Shown: one piece after another, positions 1 to 7,912 of the stretch
How positions within the stretch are numbered: position 1 is the first letter of the stretch
How the letters are laid out: each line of letters begins with the position of its first letter
Source of the DNA: JAHELQ01 sp965603365
Lineage (GTDB): Bacteria; Acidobacteriota; Aminicenantia; UBA2199
Reading direction: 5' to 3'
Assembly (NCBI GenBank): GCA_965603365.1
Contig: CBFDCR010000071.1
Coordinates: 1 to 25,898, forward strand
Length of the DNA stretch: 25,898 nt
The notes under the pieces: model-generated
Seen by the model: only the letters and a program-made list of their open reading frames with translations
Told to the model about the DNA's origin: nothing
Databases searched by the model: none
Position numbers and translations under genes: made by a program

Positions 1-34
1 GTGTGGGACTTTAACCCACTGGATTGCGCCAGCT

Positions 35-991
35 TCATCTGGCACACGAGAGGCGGACGCCCAGATCGTAGTTGCGGAAGCCGGGAACGCCGCGGAGGCG
101 AATCGCCGAACGGCAGAAGCGAGCACCGTAGATCCAGCTACCGCCGCGCCTCACCCGGCGAGAGCCAGTATCCGGCCCCGATGGGTTATCCGCCGGTTCT
201 GAAGGATACTGGCCGTGCCAATCCCAGACCCACTCCCAGACATTGCCCAGCATGTCGTAGAGGCCGAAACCGTTGGGTTTCTTCTGGCCCACCCCCTGGG
301 TGGAACCGCCCGAATTTTTATTGTACCAGGCGATCTCGTCGATGGGGCCATACCGCTCGCCGGTGGTCCCGGCCCGGCAGGCATACTCCCACTCCGCCTC
401 GGTGGGCAGGCGAAAGCCGTTTTTATCTTTTTGCCACTCTACTTCCTCTCCATCCATCTTATACACCGGTTCCAGGCCCATCTTTTCGGACAACCGGTTG
501 CAGAAATCCACGGCCTCGAACCAGGATACGCTCTCCACCGGCCGGTCGTCACCCTCGAACCGGCTGGGATTCTTGCCCGTCACCTGCCGGTAGAGCGCCT
601 GGGTCACCGGGTACATGTCCATCCAGAAGTCTTTTATAGTGGCCTGGAATTGACCCGTATCTTCATCGCCCATTAAAAACGTACCGCCCTTGATTTTTTT
701 CAACCGGCCTGTCAGCATATCTTTTAACGAGGCATCTACCGGTCCCTTGACCGGTTGGGCAGCCGGTTCTTCCGGCAGTGCCGGGGCCAGCATGCACACG
801 TAGCGTTCCACCTCCTCCTTATCCTTGAATCCCTCATCCGGTATCTCTTCTTCCTTCAACCTGCGGGTCTCCAGGCGGAGAACAGCCGACAGCCTCGAAT
901 AGTGGGGTTTTTCCAGCCATTGATCGATGTCGTCAATCCGGCTCTTCATCTCTTCAGGCACCCCGCCGTGAAGGTCGCGTATCTCGACCAT
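35..991 (-). CDS. SUMF1/FGE-like (formylglycine-generating-enzyme fold) protein
   Basis: The C-terminal two thirds is a SUMF1/FGE-sulfatase domain. It begins at the KGGTFLMG strand and continues through PVTQALY, PVESVSWFEAVDFCNRLS, GFRLPTEAEWEYACRAG, NGFGLYDMLGNVWEWVWDW, RRVRRGGSW and the terminal LGVRLSCAR. About 100 residues in front are charged and helical, without a recognised domain. Against true sulfatase-activating enzymes the first of the two catalytic cysteines is replaced (Tyr after RGGSWI) while the second (ARFCRS) is kept. Conversion of sulfatase cysteines is therefore doubtful, and a binding or regulatory role is as likely, as in many bacterial SUMF1 proteins. The reading frame stays open upstream to 1237, but that part carries a 31-bp palindromic repeat and is unlike protein. 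I take the internal ATG at 991 as a working start; its ribosome site (GGGGAC) is weak. There is no signal peptide from this start. Confidence 0.75.
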   Translation of the reverse strand: MVEIRDLHGGVPEEMKSRIDDIDQWLEKPHYSRLSAVLRLETRRLKEEEIPDEGFKDKEEVERYVCMLAPALPEEPAAQPVKGPVDASLKDMLTGRLKKIKGGTFLMGDEDTGQFQATIKDFWMDMYPVTQALYRQVTGKNPSRFEGDDRPVESVSWFEAVDFCNRLSEKMGLEPVYKMDGEEVEWQKDKNGFRLPTEAEWEYACRAGTTGERYGPIDEIAWYNKNSGGSTQGVGQKKPNGFGLYDMLGNVWEWVWDWHGQYPSEPADNPSGPDTGSRRVRRGGSWIYGARFCRSAIRLRGVPGFRNYDLGVRLSCAR

Positions 992-1110
992 GTCCCCGGC
1001 TTCCCCTTTGGCCTCTTTTGAGTTTTCCCCGCCTGTCCCGTTTTTTGTCCCACCGACGCAAATGTTTACGACCGGCAATCCGTTACAACGATAATATTTA
1101 TGTCCATCAA

Positions 1111-1141
1111 TGTAGGGGCGTTTTACTAAAACGCCCCTACA
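1111..1141. repeat. Perfect 31-bp palindrome (15-bp arms, single central base)
   Basis: The left arm TGTAGGGGCGTTTTA (1111-1125) is the exact reverse complement of 1127-1141 around one central C. This GTAGGGGCG...CGCCCCTAC type of element is a widespread intergenic REP/MITE-like palindrome in environmental bacterial genomes. It lies in the region upstream of the SUMF1-like gene and would form a strong hairpin. No poly-T follows on either strand, so it is not a normal terminator. Its place inside the upstream open frame argues that this frame is not translated there. Confidence 0.85.
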
Positions 1142-1285
1142 ATAATATTCCCACAGCCGGTCCGGCACCGATGGCTGCCGGGGTAAAAAAATATGGCCGC
1201 CTTTTGTCCCACTCCCAAAATTAATTTTGTACATCACGGGGCGACAAATATTTAAGAGAAGGGGCCGGGGGATGAGTTGAAGAAG

Positions 1286-1657
1286 TTAGCGGAGGGGGGT
1301 GGGCTGGCGGTTGTCGTCGATGGCCACGAAGACCACTTCGGCCTCGGTGACCCTTACATCTTTCAGGGTGGCCACCCTTCTAGCCTCCACCGTCACCCTG
1401 GTGGTGACCGAGGTGCGGCCCACTCTAACCGTTTCGGTATAGAAACTGACCACATCGCCCACGAAAACCGGCTCGTGGAACACCACCTTGTCCATGGCCA
1501 CGGTGACAAAATTAAAGAGGCCGCAAGACTCGCGGGCCTCGATGGCCCCGGCCAAGTCGATGTGGCTCAGGATGACGCCGCCGAAGATAGTGCCGTGCCG
1601 GTTGGTATCCCGGGGCAGCAGGGTGACCCGAAGGGCCGGTGTTTTTTTTGAATTCAT
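1286..1657 (-). CDS. Acyl-CoA thioesterase, hotdog fold (YciA/BACH-like)
   Basis: This 123-residue cytoplasmic protein hydrolyses acyl-CoA thioesters by family inference. The diagnostic stretch is RDTNRHGTIFGGVILSHIDL near the N-terminus, matching the 'N-x-x-G-x-(I/V)-FGG-x-(L/I)-(L/M)-x-x-(I/M)-D' signature that opens the long hotdog helix. It is followed by VTVAMDKVVFHEPVFVGDVV and alternating strands to the end. The ATG at 1657 has GGAGATT at the right distance, and an extended -10 (TGGTATAAT) lies at 1697-1705. The upstream ATG at 1732 would precede that transcript, so it was rejected. The gene is divergent from the dicarboxylate symporter, with under 100 bp between the starts. Substrate chain length cannot be read from the sequence. 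Confidence 0.85.
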   Translation of the reverse strand: MNSKKTPALRVTLLPRDTNRHGTIFGGVILSHIDLAGAIEARESCGLFNFVTVAMDKVVFHEPVFVGDVVSFYTETVRVGRTSVTTRVTVEARRVATLKDVRVTEAEVVFVAIDDNRQPTPLR

Positions 1658-1696
1658 CGCCAATCTCCATCGGTCATAATACCTTTTACCCTCTTT

Positions 1697-1705
1697 ATTA
1701 TACCA
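1697..1705 (-). promoter_or_regulatory. Extended -10 promoter element for the thioesterase gene
   Basis: On the minus strand the sequence reads TGGTATAAT, an ideal extended -10 (TGnTATAAT). No good -35 lies 17 bases upstream, which is usual for extended -10 promoters. The predicted transcript start near 1690 leaves a leader of about 33 bases before the ATG at 1657. Confidence 0.6.
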
Positions 1706-1753
1706 GAAAAAACCGGCGGATGCACTGTTCACGGTTAGCCAAAGTATGTTAAA

Positions 1754-3316
1754 ATGTCAGAGCGAACCGGTTCGACGATGAATAACAACATAAACAATAC
1801 AAAAAATGACGGTCAGTTTTTCAAAAAGGTTCTCCTGGTGGCGGCCCCTATCCTCTGCCTCCTGTTTATCGCATTGGTGGACCTGGCGCCCGGGCAGCCG
1901 GAAATCACCTATACGGCGGCCGTGGCCCTGCTCATGGCCATGTGGTGGATCGGCGAAGCCATCCCCTTAGCGGCCACGGCGCTGCTGCCCCTCATCCTGT
2001 TTCCCCTGCTGGGCATCATGGACGGTAAGGGGGTCTCCAGCCAGTACATCAACCATATCATTTTCATTTTTGTCGGCGGCTTCATGGTGGCCCTGACTAT
2101 GGAACGCTGGAATCTCCACCGGAGAATTGCCTTGAGAGTATTGATGCTCTTCGGGGTACGGCCCCGCTTTACCCTGCTGGGATTCATGGCGGCCACCGCC
2201 CTGCTGTCGATGTGGATCTCCAACACCGCCACCGCCATGATCATGGTGCCCATAGCCTTAGCCATCATCGCAAAACTGGAAGACATATTGGGCAAAAAAC
2301 AGGTCGATAAGTATGCGGTGGGAATCTTCCTGGGCATCGCCTACAGCGCCTCGGTGGGCGGGGTGGCCACCCTGATCGGCACGCCCCCCAATCTCGCTTT
2401 TGTGAGAATCTTCTCCATCTTTTTTCCCGAAGCCGCCGAAATCTCGTTTACCCAATGGTTCCTCTTTGGCTTGCCAATTAGTATTATTTTTCTCTTCCTG
2501 GTCTGGGGTCTGCTCTCGCTGCTCTTCTGTCCCGGCGGAGAGATCGACCTGGATAAAAAGACATTCTCCGGGCAGTATAAAGCTTTGGGTCCCCTCTCCT
2601 TTGAGGAAAAAGTGGTGCTGGTGGATTTCCTGATACTGGTTTTTTTGTGGATGTTCCGCTCCGATATCCGGATCGGTCATTTCAAACTGCCGGGCTGGGC
2701 CAATCTCTTCCCCAATGCCCAATTTATCAACGACGGCACCGTAGCCGTCGCCATGGCCGTTTTGATGTTCCTGATCCCCGCCAAAAAGGAGAGGGGCAAA
2801 CGCATCCTGGACTGGAAGACCGCCGGTAGGCTCCCCTGGAATATCGTTCTCCTCTTCGGCGGGGGATTTGCCCTGGCTAAAGGCTTCCAGGAAAGCGGTC
2901 TTTCCCTGTGGCTGGGTAAACAACTGGAGGGACTCAGTAGCCTGCATCCCATCCTGATCGTGGCCGCCATCTGCCTACTGATCACCTTCCTGACCGAACT
3001 CACCTCCAACACCGCCACCGCCCAGATACTCCTGCCCATATTGGCGGCCCTGGCGGTCTCCATCAAGGTCAACCCCCTGCTGCTGATGATCCCCGGCACC
3101 CTGTCCTGCTCCTTTGCCTTCATGTTACCGGTGGCCACCCCGCCCAATGCCATTGTCTTCGGCACCGACCGCTTGCGGGTCTCCCAGATGGCTAAGGTGG
3201 GCATCATCCTCAACCTGCTGGGGGCTATTATTACTACTGCCGCCGTTTTCCTGCTGGCCAGGGGGGTGTTTGGCATTGACCTGGCCCAGATGCCGGCCTG
3301 GGCCGTATTGAAATAG
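1754..3316 (+). CDS. DASS/SLC13-family sodium:dicarboxylate symporter
   Basis: The inner-membrane protein has about 11-12 hydrophobic segments and imports C4-dicarboxylates or related anions with sodium, by family. Both signature SNT motifs are present, WISNTATAMIMVP at about residues 154-166 and ELTSNTATAQILLP from about 415. Each is paired with a Pro-Pro motif, GTPPNLAF after the first and ATPPNAIVFG at about 461 after the second, which marks the inverted-repeat substrate and sodium site. Length of 520 residues is normal for bacterial members. Start is ambiguous: the ATG at 1754 or an in-frame ATG at 1778, and neither has a convincing ribosome site. The first 20 residues are polar and Asn-rich, so the choice hardly affects function. 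The gene is transcribed away from the thioesterase. Exact substrate (succinate, malate, citrate, sulfate) cannot be decided. Confidence 0.9.
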   Translation: MSERTGSTMNNNINNTKNDGQFFKKVLLVAAPILCLLFIALVDLAPGQPEITYTAAVALLMAMWWIGEAIPLAATALLPLILFPLLGIMDGKGVSSQYINHIIFIFVGGFMVALTMERWNLHRRIALRVLMLFGVRPRFTLLGFMAATALLSMWISNTATAMIMVPIALAIIAKLEDILGKKQVDKYAVGIFLGIAYSASVGGVATLIGTPPNLAFVRIFSIFFPEAAEISFTQWFLFGLPISIIFLFLVWGLLSLLFCPGGEIDLDKKTFSGQYKALGPLSFEEKVVLVDFLILVFLWMFRSDIRIGHFKLPGWANLFPNAQFINDGTVAVAMAVLMFLIPAKKERGKRILDWKTAGRLPWNIVLLFGGGFALAKGFQESGLSLWLGKQLEGLSSLHPILIVAAICLLITFLTELTSNTATAQILLPILAALAVSIKVNPLLLMIPGTLSCSFAFMLPVATPPNAIVFGTDRLRVSQMAKVGIILNLLGAIITTAAVFLLARGVFGIDLAQMPAWAVLK

Positions 3317-3374
3317 GAAAAAACTTTTTTCTATTAATAAAGTAATATAGTATAGCGGTAAGGAGCAAGTAAAA

Positions 3375-4658
3375 ATGAAAAGAAGAGCGCCCATATTTCT
3401 CATGATGTTGATGAGTCTATTTGTTGCCGAAATTTTTGCCCAACATTTCGATTATAGGCTGGAAGAGGCACCGGCTTTAAGCTGGAACGGCCTGCCGTTG
3501 TTCGACGCCCGCATGATGGCCCTCGGCGGCATATCATTGACGGCCGCAGGCCCCTTTGCCGCCGTCCTCAACCCGGCCTTAACCCCCTCCCCTGAAAAGG
3601 TCATGCTGGGAGCCAGCTTCGGGGGGATGCACCACGAAGCATTTCAATACTGGGGGATCAACCAGGGAGTAAAGACAAAAGATACCCCCCTGTCCAACCG
3701 CAATTTCCTGTTGAGCGGATTGGCCGCCGCCTTCAAAACCGGGGGCATCCGCCTATCGACCGGCTGGGTTCTGTCGGCCCTGCGGCAATTCCCCTCCTTC
3801 ACCTTCCGGCAAGAGTACGAATACGACCAATATGACGCCTACAGCGGTGATTTTGCCGGCCGTGAAAACACCTTTTTTGCCGCCGCCGCCCTGGAGTTGA
3901 CCCGGAACCTGGATATCGGCCTTAAGCTGGCCTATATCTCCGGCCAGCGGCAGGTAGAGATGATCGATTTTAGTCGCTATTATTACCTGATCGACAACGA
4001 ATGGCAAATAAAAGATCTCGCCATCCGGCAGCACGAAACCCACGAACGATCCTCTATCGCCGCCAGCCTGGGTGCTGTGCTAAAAATATCACCCAACTGG
4101 ACAGTAGGCGCCGCCTTCGTCTATCCCTTTCAGGGCAAGGTCAAACGAACCGTCAGCCGCATCTTCGACAACCGGACGGATCAATTCGACATCACCGACC
4201 GGCAGACCGGCACCGACACCCTGTATCAACCGGCAGAGGCCTTACTGGGAACCACCATTAAAATTCCCCTGTCAAGGAATGCCCCCGGCCGGAAACAGTT
4301 GCTCCTGGGCGCAGAGGCGGCCCTTACATCCTGGTCCGGTTACAAATACGTATTTTTCGGCGATACCATGCCCCGAGATATGAGAGATACGGTCGCATTG
4401 GCCCTGGGCGTGGAATACGGCAGCCTCTCCGCCAATCGCGACCTATTCTTCCGCCTCGGTTTCCGGCTCGATCCACAGCCATTAAGGGAACCGGCAACCA
4501 CACTGAAAGCCCTGACCGGTGGGCTGGGCCTCCGGCTGGGATCTATCGGCGCCGATGTGGGGGCAGCCTACTATTCCGGTAGTGCCGGCGGGGTCCGGCA
4601 AGACCATTTTGTGTTAAATACGACTCTTCACATCAGCCTGAAGGGAGGAAAACAATGA
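3375..4658 (+). CDS. Outer-membrane beta-barrel protein (PorV/FadL-like)
   Basis: The 427-residue exported protein has a Sec signal peptide (MKRRAPIFLMMLMSLFVAEIFA, split here only by description; cleavage probably after AEIFA near residue 22). The mature start is typical of UPF0164/PorV/OmpP1-like barrels: an ARMMALGG motif, then FAAVLNPA, where chromosomally similar proteins carry 'A(R)xxA(M)GGA..A...NPA'. The rest is alternating amphipathic strands rich in Tyr, Gly and Asp, with periodic short turns, and the chain ends in LNTTLHISLKGGKQ. Its stop overlaps the start of the carboxypeptidase gene by ATGA, so the two are translationally coupled. A good AAGGAG site precedes the ATG at 3375. Role: outer-membrane channel or secretion-associated barrel; the exact cargo is unknown. 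Confidence 0.75.
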   Translation: MKRRAPIFLMMLMSLFVAEIFAQHFDYRLEEAPALSWNGLPLFDARMMALGGISLTAAGPFAAVLNPALTPSPEKVMLGASFGGMHHEAFQYWGINQGVKTKDTPLSNRNFLLSGLAAAFKTGGIRLSTGWVLSALRQFPSFTFRQEYEYDQYDAYSGDFAGRENTFFAAAALELTRNLDIGLKLAYISGQRQVEMIDFSRYYYLIDNEWQIKDLAIRQHETHERSSIAASLGAVLKISPNWTVGAAFVYPFQGKVKRTVSRIFDNRTDQFDITDRQTGTDTLYQPAEALLGTTIKIPLSRNAPGRKQLLLGAEAALTSWSGYKYVFFGDTMPRDMRDTVALALGVEYGSLSANRDLFFRLGFRLDPQPLREPATTLKALTGGLGLRLGSIGADVGAAYYSGSAGGVRQDHFVLNTTLHISLKGGKQ

Positions 4659-5944
4659 CTTCGAGAGTGAAACTACTCATGTTTTTTGTGGCCATCGCCC
4701 TGTTTACGGCCCATTCACAACCCTATAAATCCCCGGTCTTGCCGGACAAAATCGTCGGCATCCATATCCATGATTACCGCCTGTTTCTCCACAACCAGCC
4801 TTCACCGGCGCCCCTGGACCGGCTCTACTGCCGGGGAGACTACTGCTTCTTCCTGGTAAACGAAAGCGATATCCACCGGCTGCGATCGGCCAATATCGGT
4901 TTCATCGAACTGCAAGCCCCGACACCCTCAACCCCAGGCTTAGCCCAACCGCAGGACGACGTGAATGGCCGTTACCACCACTACCGGGAAACCGGGGCGC
5001 TGCTCTTCGATTTAGCCGGACGCTTCCCGGATATGGCCCGGGTTTTTAGTATCGGTCGATCCATCGAGGGGCGGGAACTCTACGTCATCAAGATCAGCGA
5101 CAATGTCGAGGCCGAGGAGGGAGAACCCAACATCTTCATTGCCGGCTGTCATCATGCCCGGGAATGGATCTCGGTGGAAGTCCCCCTGCTCTTCGCCCAA
5201 TACCTGCTGGAACATTTCGATGACAACCCCCAGGTTCGGCGGGCGGTCGAGGGGGGGCAAATTTATATCTTGCCTATCCAGAATCCCGACGGCCTGGAGT
5301 TTTCCATCTACCGTTACCGCTTTTGGCGGAAGAATCGCCGCTACAACGGTAACCTTCTCTGGGGGGTCGACCCCAATCGCAATTACGGTTACCAATGGGG
5401 GTACGACGATGCCGGCTCCAGCCCCGATCCCGGCAGCGTCACCTACCGGGGTACAGGCCCATTTTCCGAACCCGAATGTTCGGCCGTCCGTGACTTTCTG
5501 CTGGCCCACCCCCCGGCCGGTTCCTTAAGTTTCCATAATTACTCCCAGGTTATCATATTCCCCTGGGCGTATGCCGACGAATTGACTGCCGACGACGCCG
5601 AAATGCGGGAAATCGCCAAAAACATGAGTGAGCGGATATACCCGGTCAACGGCCGCATCTATAGGTACGGCACCGGACCGGAACTGCTCTATCCCACCAA
5701 CGGCGATTTGGACGACTGGGTGTACGCCACTTTCGGCGTTCCGGCCTTCACCGTCGAGCTCCCGGCAATCGACCTCTTCTCCGGCGGCTTCTTTACTTCC
5801 CAGGAGGAGATCGACCTCTCCTTCAGCGAAAACCTCCCCGCCCTCCTCTACTTCGTCAACCACTTCATCCCCGAAGAGGAAGGCTTTCAATCCCCTACGC
5901 CGACACCGCCTTCCGTCCCCGGTCCCCTGTCAACCACCCGTTGA
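4655..5944 (+). CDS. Secreted M14 zinc carboxypeptidase, probable B-type specificity
   Basis: The 429-residue protein has an N-terminal hydrophobic signal (residues 5-20), a pro-like region of about 100 residues and an M14 carboxypeptidase domain from about residue 108. Catalytic features seen: zinc ligands H167 and E170 in CHHAREW, the third ligand H294 in SFHNYSQVI, substrate Arg in FWRKNRR, carboxylate-binding N241-R242 in DPNRNYG, and catalytic E368 in FTVELP. All key residues are present, so it should be active. The residue equivalent to position 255 of pancreatic carboxypeptidases is Asp353 (in DLDDWVY), which in that family favours Lys/Arg at the C-terminus. The C-terminal tail is Pro/Thr-rich. 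It is translationally coupled to the barrel gene (GGGAGG ribosome site, ATGA overlap), and its 3' end overlaps the convergent gene by 15 bp. Confidence 0.9.
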   Translation: MTSRVKLLMFFVAIALFTAHSQPYKSPVLPDKIVGIHIHDYRLFLHNQPSPAPLDRLYCRGDYCFFLVNESDIHRLRSANIGFIELQAPTPSTPGLAQPQDDVNGRYHHYRETGALLFDLAGRFPDMARVFSIGRSIEGRELYVIKISDNVEAEEGEPNIFIAGCHHAREWISVEVPLLFAQYLLEHFDDNPQVRRAVEGGQIYILPIQNPDGLEFSIYRYRFWRKNRRYNGNLLWGVDPNRNYGYQWGYDDAGSSPDPGSVTYRGTGPFSEPECSAVRDFLLAHPPAGSLSFHNYSQVIIFPWAYADELTADDAEMREIAKNMSERIYPVNGRIYRYGTGPELLYPTNGDLDDWVYATFGVPAFTVELPAIDLFSGGFFTSQEEIDLSFSENLPALLYFVNHFIPEEEGFQSPTPTPPSVPGPLSTTR

Positions 5945-6571
5945 TACCGAAAACCACTGCGAGAGTCTCTCTTTCAACTTTAAAAAGGCCGGATCATCAC
6001 ACCGCACCAGGCTGACATTCTTTGCCAACTGGAAATAGATGGCCGAAGATCGGGGTTTACGAACCCTTCTCAACGCATCCTCAACGGCTTTTTTCGGATC
6101 ATCGGGTTTGGCACAACCTTTTCGCCAATAGCCTGCCTCCTTTAGCCAGTCCCGCAGAGCCGGTGATTTCCCCCTCCATCCCAGGGCGGAATCCACTTCC
6201 GGTGAATCACTCCAGACCCAATTCTCCAATTCCGGGGCAATGACCAATGCGGCGGCCCTGTCCTCCCAGCCGCTGGAGGCCAACCGCTCCTCCAATTCAG
6301 CTTCAAGAACCTCACGGTTTTGGCCTTCCCTTCCACAGCCGTCTCTGTCCAGTATAATCAAGGCATGCCGATATATCTTCACGAAGGGGCGAAGGAAATC
6401 GTGACCCCGCCAAAAACAACCGGGATCTTTCTCGGGATGACTGTAAATATCAAATTCTACTCTTTTTATACCCAGAGATTCCGGGCGCGATAATATTCCT
6501 TTTATAGAATACTCTATGTCTTTGTCTGCCGCCAGTACCACCAGGTCCTTTGGATTATCCGCTGCCTTCAT
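5930..6571 (-). CDS. TOPRIM/RloB-DUF4276-like partner of the adjacent ATPase
   Basis: The 213-residue protein starts at the ATG in the ATGA overlap with the ATPase stop, so the two are translationally coupled. The longer upstream frame lies inside the ATPase gene and was discarded. Features seen: LVVLAADKDIE at residues 10-20, a hydrophobic strand ending in an acidic pair (LIILDRDGCG, D75 and D77) and IAPELENWVW (111-120). A strand ending in DxD followed later by PELExW is the pattern of TOPRIM-like proteins of the RloB/DUF4276 type, which partner SMC/OLD-type ATPases in anti-phage modules. The usual first Glu of the TOPRIM motif is not obvious (AADKDIE). It could be a nuclease, or a TOPRIM-fold regulator that lost catalysis. 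The family call is inference from motif order. Confidence 0.55.
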   Translation of the reverse strand: MKAADNPKDLVVLAADKDIEYSIKGILSRPESLGIKRVEFDIYSHPEKDPGCFWRGHDFLRPFVKIYRHALIILDRDGCGREGQNREVLEAELEERLASSGWEDRAAALVIAPELENWVWSDSPEVDSALGWRGKSPALRDWLKEAGYWRKGCAKPDDPKKAVEDALRRVRKPRSSAIYFQLAKNVSLVRCDDPAFLKLKERLSQWFSVSTGG

Positions 6572-7830
6572 CCCAATACCCCTCCGGCAAAAAGGGTTCC
6601 CAAATTGGTCTCCTCTTTCCAATCCCTGAGATTTGGATGGCTGCTGCCCATCACTATATCGGTGGCACCTTCCCCTGTTTTGGCAAAACATAAGACCTCA
6701 TCGGCCTTCACCATGCTGAGTATAACGGGAGAATGGGTGGCCAATAATATTTGCGTACTATAGACCGAAGATAGCGATTGAAAGGCCGTTTCCACGGCTC
6801 GAGGGTGAATTCCATTCTCCGGTTCCTCGATTAAATATACCCCTTTTAAACTCGGCAGGTAGGCAGGCAGGGTGAGGGCCAGGAGCCGAAGGGTTCCGTC
6901 CGAAGCCATCCAGGACGGCACCTCTAACCCGCCTCTATAACAAAACATTAAATAACGGTGTTTGTCGTCGGCGCGCTCCACCGTGCGGATATCTTCGAGA
7001 TCCGGCAGGGCGGTTTGTAGATGGCAGACCCACTCTTCCACTTTTTCAGGATAGTTCTTGCACAAGTCGGCAACAATCCACGGCAGGTTGGAACCGTCGG
7101 ATCTAAATCCCCGCCCATAACCCGGCGGACTGGCCTTGCGGATCAGCAAGCTGTTCAAAATAAATTGTTGGATGCCTCCGGCAAGAAATTGTTTAAACCA
7201 GGTGGAAACCGGAAACTTCGATTCATCTTCCGGTAAGTTCCCCAACGCCGACTTTTTAGGCCCCAATTTAAACGCCGGTGCCCAGCCTTTGCCGGACGCA
7301 AAATGGACTTCGGAATAGAAATTATCGTTGCCCCCCGGGACTTTATTAACGACCGTGCGGCATCCCCGTGTGCCCTTAGAAGTTATAATAGTATCGGGCG
7401 GCAACTGACTCACCGGGAAAAGTTCCCTCTGCTCCTCCTCCGAATGGTTACTCTTACTTTTTAAGGTTACCTTTTCAGACTGTATGACGACTTCGCCGCT
7501 CTCCTTATCCAGTTCAACGGCCACCTCATAGCGAATCGTGTCGAACTCCTTATCCCGGAGCATTGACCGGCGTTCCCCTGGAATCATGACTTCAATGGCC
7601 AACTCGAAGTCATCTCCCCTTCTTCCCCAGACCAGGTCCTGGAAATTTTCGGTTCTCTGGGACACCGCCGCCTCCAGCCCGTCCGAAACCAACTGTCCCA
7701 AAAAAGAGATAACATCGAGGAAAGTGGTTTTCCCGCTGGCATTGGGCCCCACCAGTACATGAAAACGCCCCAACCGCTGCTTTATATAACGCAGGCAGCG
7801 GAAATTTTTCGCCTCAATCAAGGTAATCAT
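6568..7830 (-). CDS. SMC/OLD-like AAA (ABC-type) ATPase of a two-gene defence-type module
   Basis: The 420-residue cytoplasmic ATPase has a Walker A at 28-36 (GPNASGKTT) after the typical ITLIEAKNFRCLR N-terminus. It has a signature-like WMASDGTLRLLAL at 307-318, a Walker B VYLIEEPENGIHPRA at 331-344 and an H-loop LLATHSPVI (His366). The middle (about 80-300) carries no coiled-coil of full SMC size. This is the domain plan of the recF/OLD-like ATPases found in defence loci (PARIS AriA, Gabija- and retron-associated ATPases). It is translated from an ATG with AAGGAG upstream and a promoter at 7858-7886 (TTGAAA, 17 bp, TAGAAT). Its stop overlaps the start of the small TOPRIM-like gene, so both are one operon. 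The pair's target is unknown. Confidence 0.85.
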   Translation of the reverse strand: MITLIEAKNFRCLRYIKQRLGRFHVLVGPNASGKTTFLDVISFLGQLVSDGLEAAVSQRTENFQDLVWGRRGDDFELAIEVMIPGERRSMLRDKEFDTIRYEVAVELDKESGEVVIQSEKVTLKSKSNHSEEEQRELFPVSQLPPDTIITSKGTRGCRTVVNKVPGGNDNFYSEVHFASGKGWAPAFKLGPKKSALGNLPEDESKFPVSTWFKQFLAGGIQQFILNSLLIRKASPPGYGRGFRSDGSNLPWIVADLCKNYPEKVEEWVCHLQTALPDLEDIRTVERADDKHRYLMFCYRGGLEVPSWMASDGTLRLLALTLPAYLPSLKGVYLIEEPENGIHPRAVETAFQSLSSVYSTQILLATHSPVILSMVKADEVLCFAKTGEGATDIVMGSSHPNLRDWKEETNLGTLFAGGVLG

Positions 7831-7857
7831 ATTATCGATTTCTCCTTAAACAGGTAA

Positions 7858-7886
7858 ATTCTATCCGAAATAGTGCCGCATTTCAA
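7858..7886 (-). promoter_or_regulatory. Sigma-70-type promoter for the ATPase/TOPRIM operon
   Basis: Read on the minus strand: -35 TTGAAA (7881-7886), 17-bp spacer, -10 TAGAAT (7858-7863). The transcript would start near 7851, about 20 bases before the ATG at 7830, with AAGGAG in between. It has the same -35 as the OsmC and TumE promoters in this window. Confidence 0.65.
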
Positions 7887-7912
7887 GAACAAAGCATAGC
7901 GACAGACAAAAT

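Noticed and set aside
1..639. Long plus-strand open frame rich in Arg and Pro
   Set aside because: It is antisense to the SUMF1-like gene, whose frame encodes clear family motifs, and its composition (Arg, Pro, Ser) is that of a shadow frame.
992..1237. N-terminal extension of the SUMF1-like frame
   Set aside because: It spans the perfect palindrome, has no ribosome site and no resemblance to protein; the internal ATG at 991 is preferred, though with limited support.
2258..3276. Long antisense frames within the dicarboxylate symporter gene
   Set aside because: The plus-strand frame has both SNT motifs and all membrane segments; the antisense ones lack domains.
3312..3335. A/T hairpin after the symporter gene as a terminator
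   Set aside because: The stem is almost only A-T with a bulge; too weak to claim. The TTGAAA at 3308-3313 with TATTAA is also too weak to call the barrel promoter.
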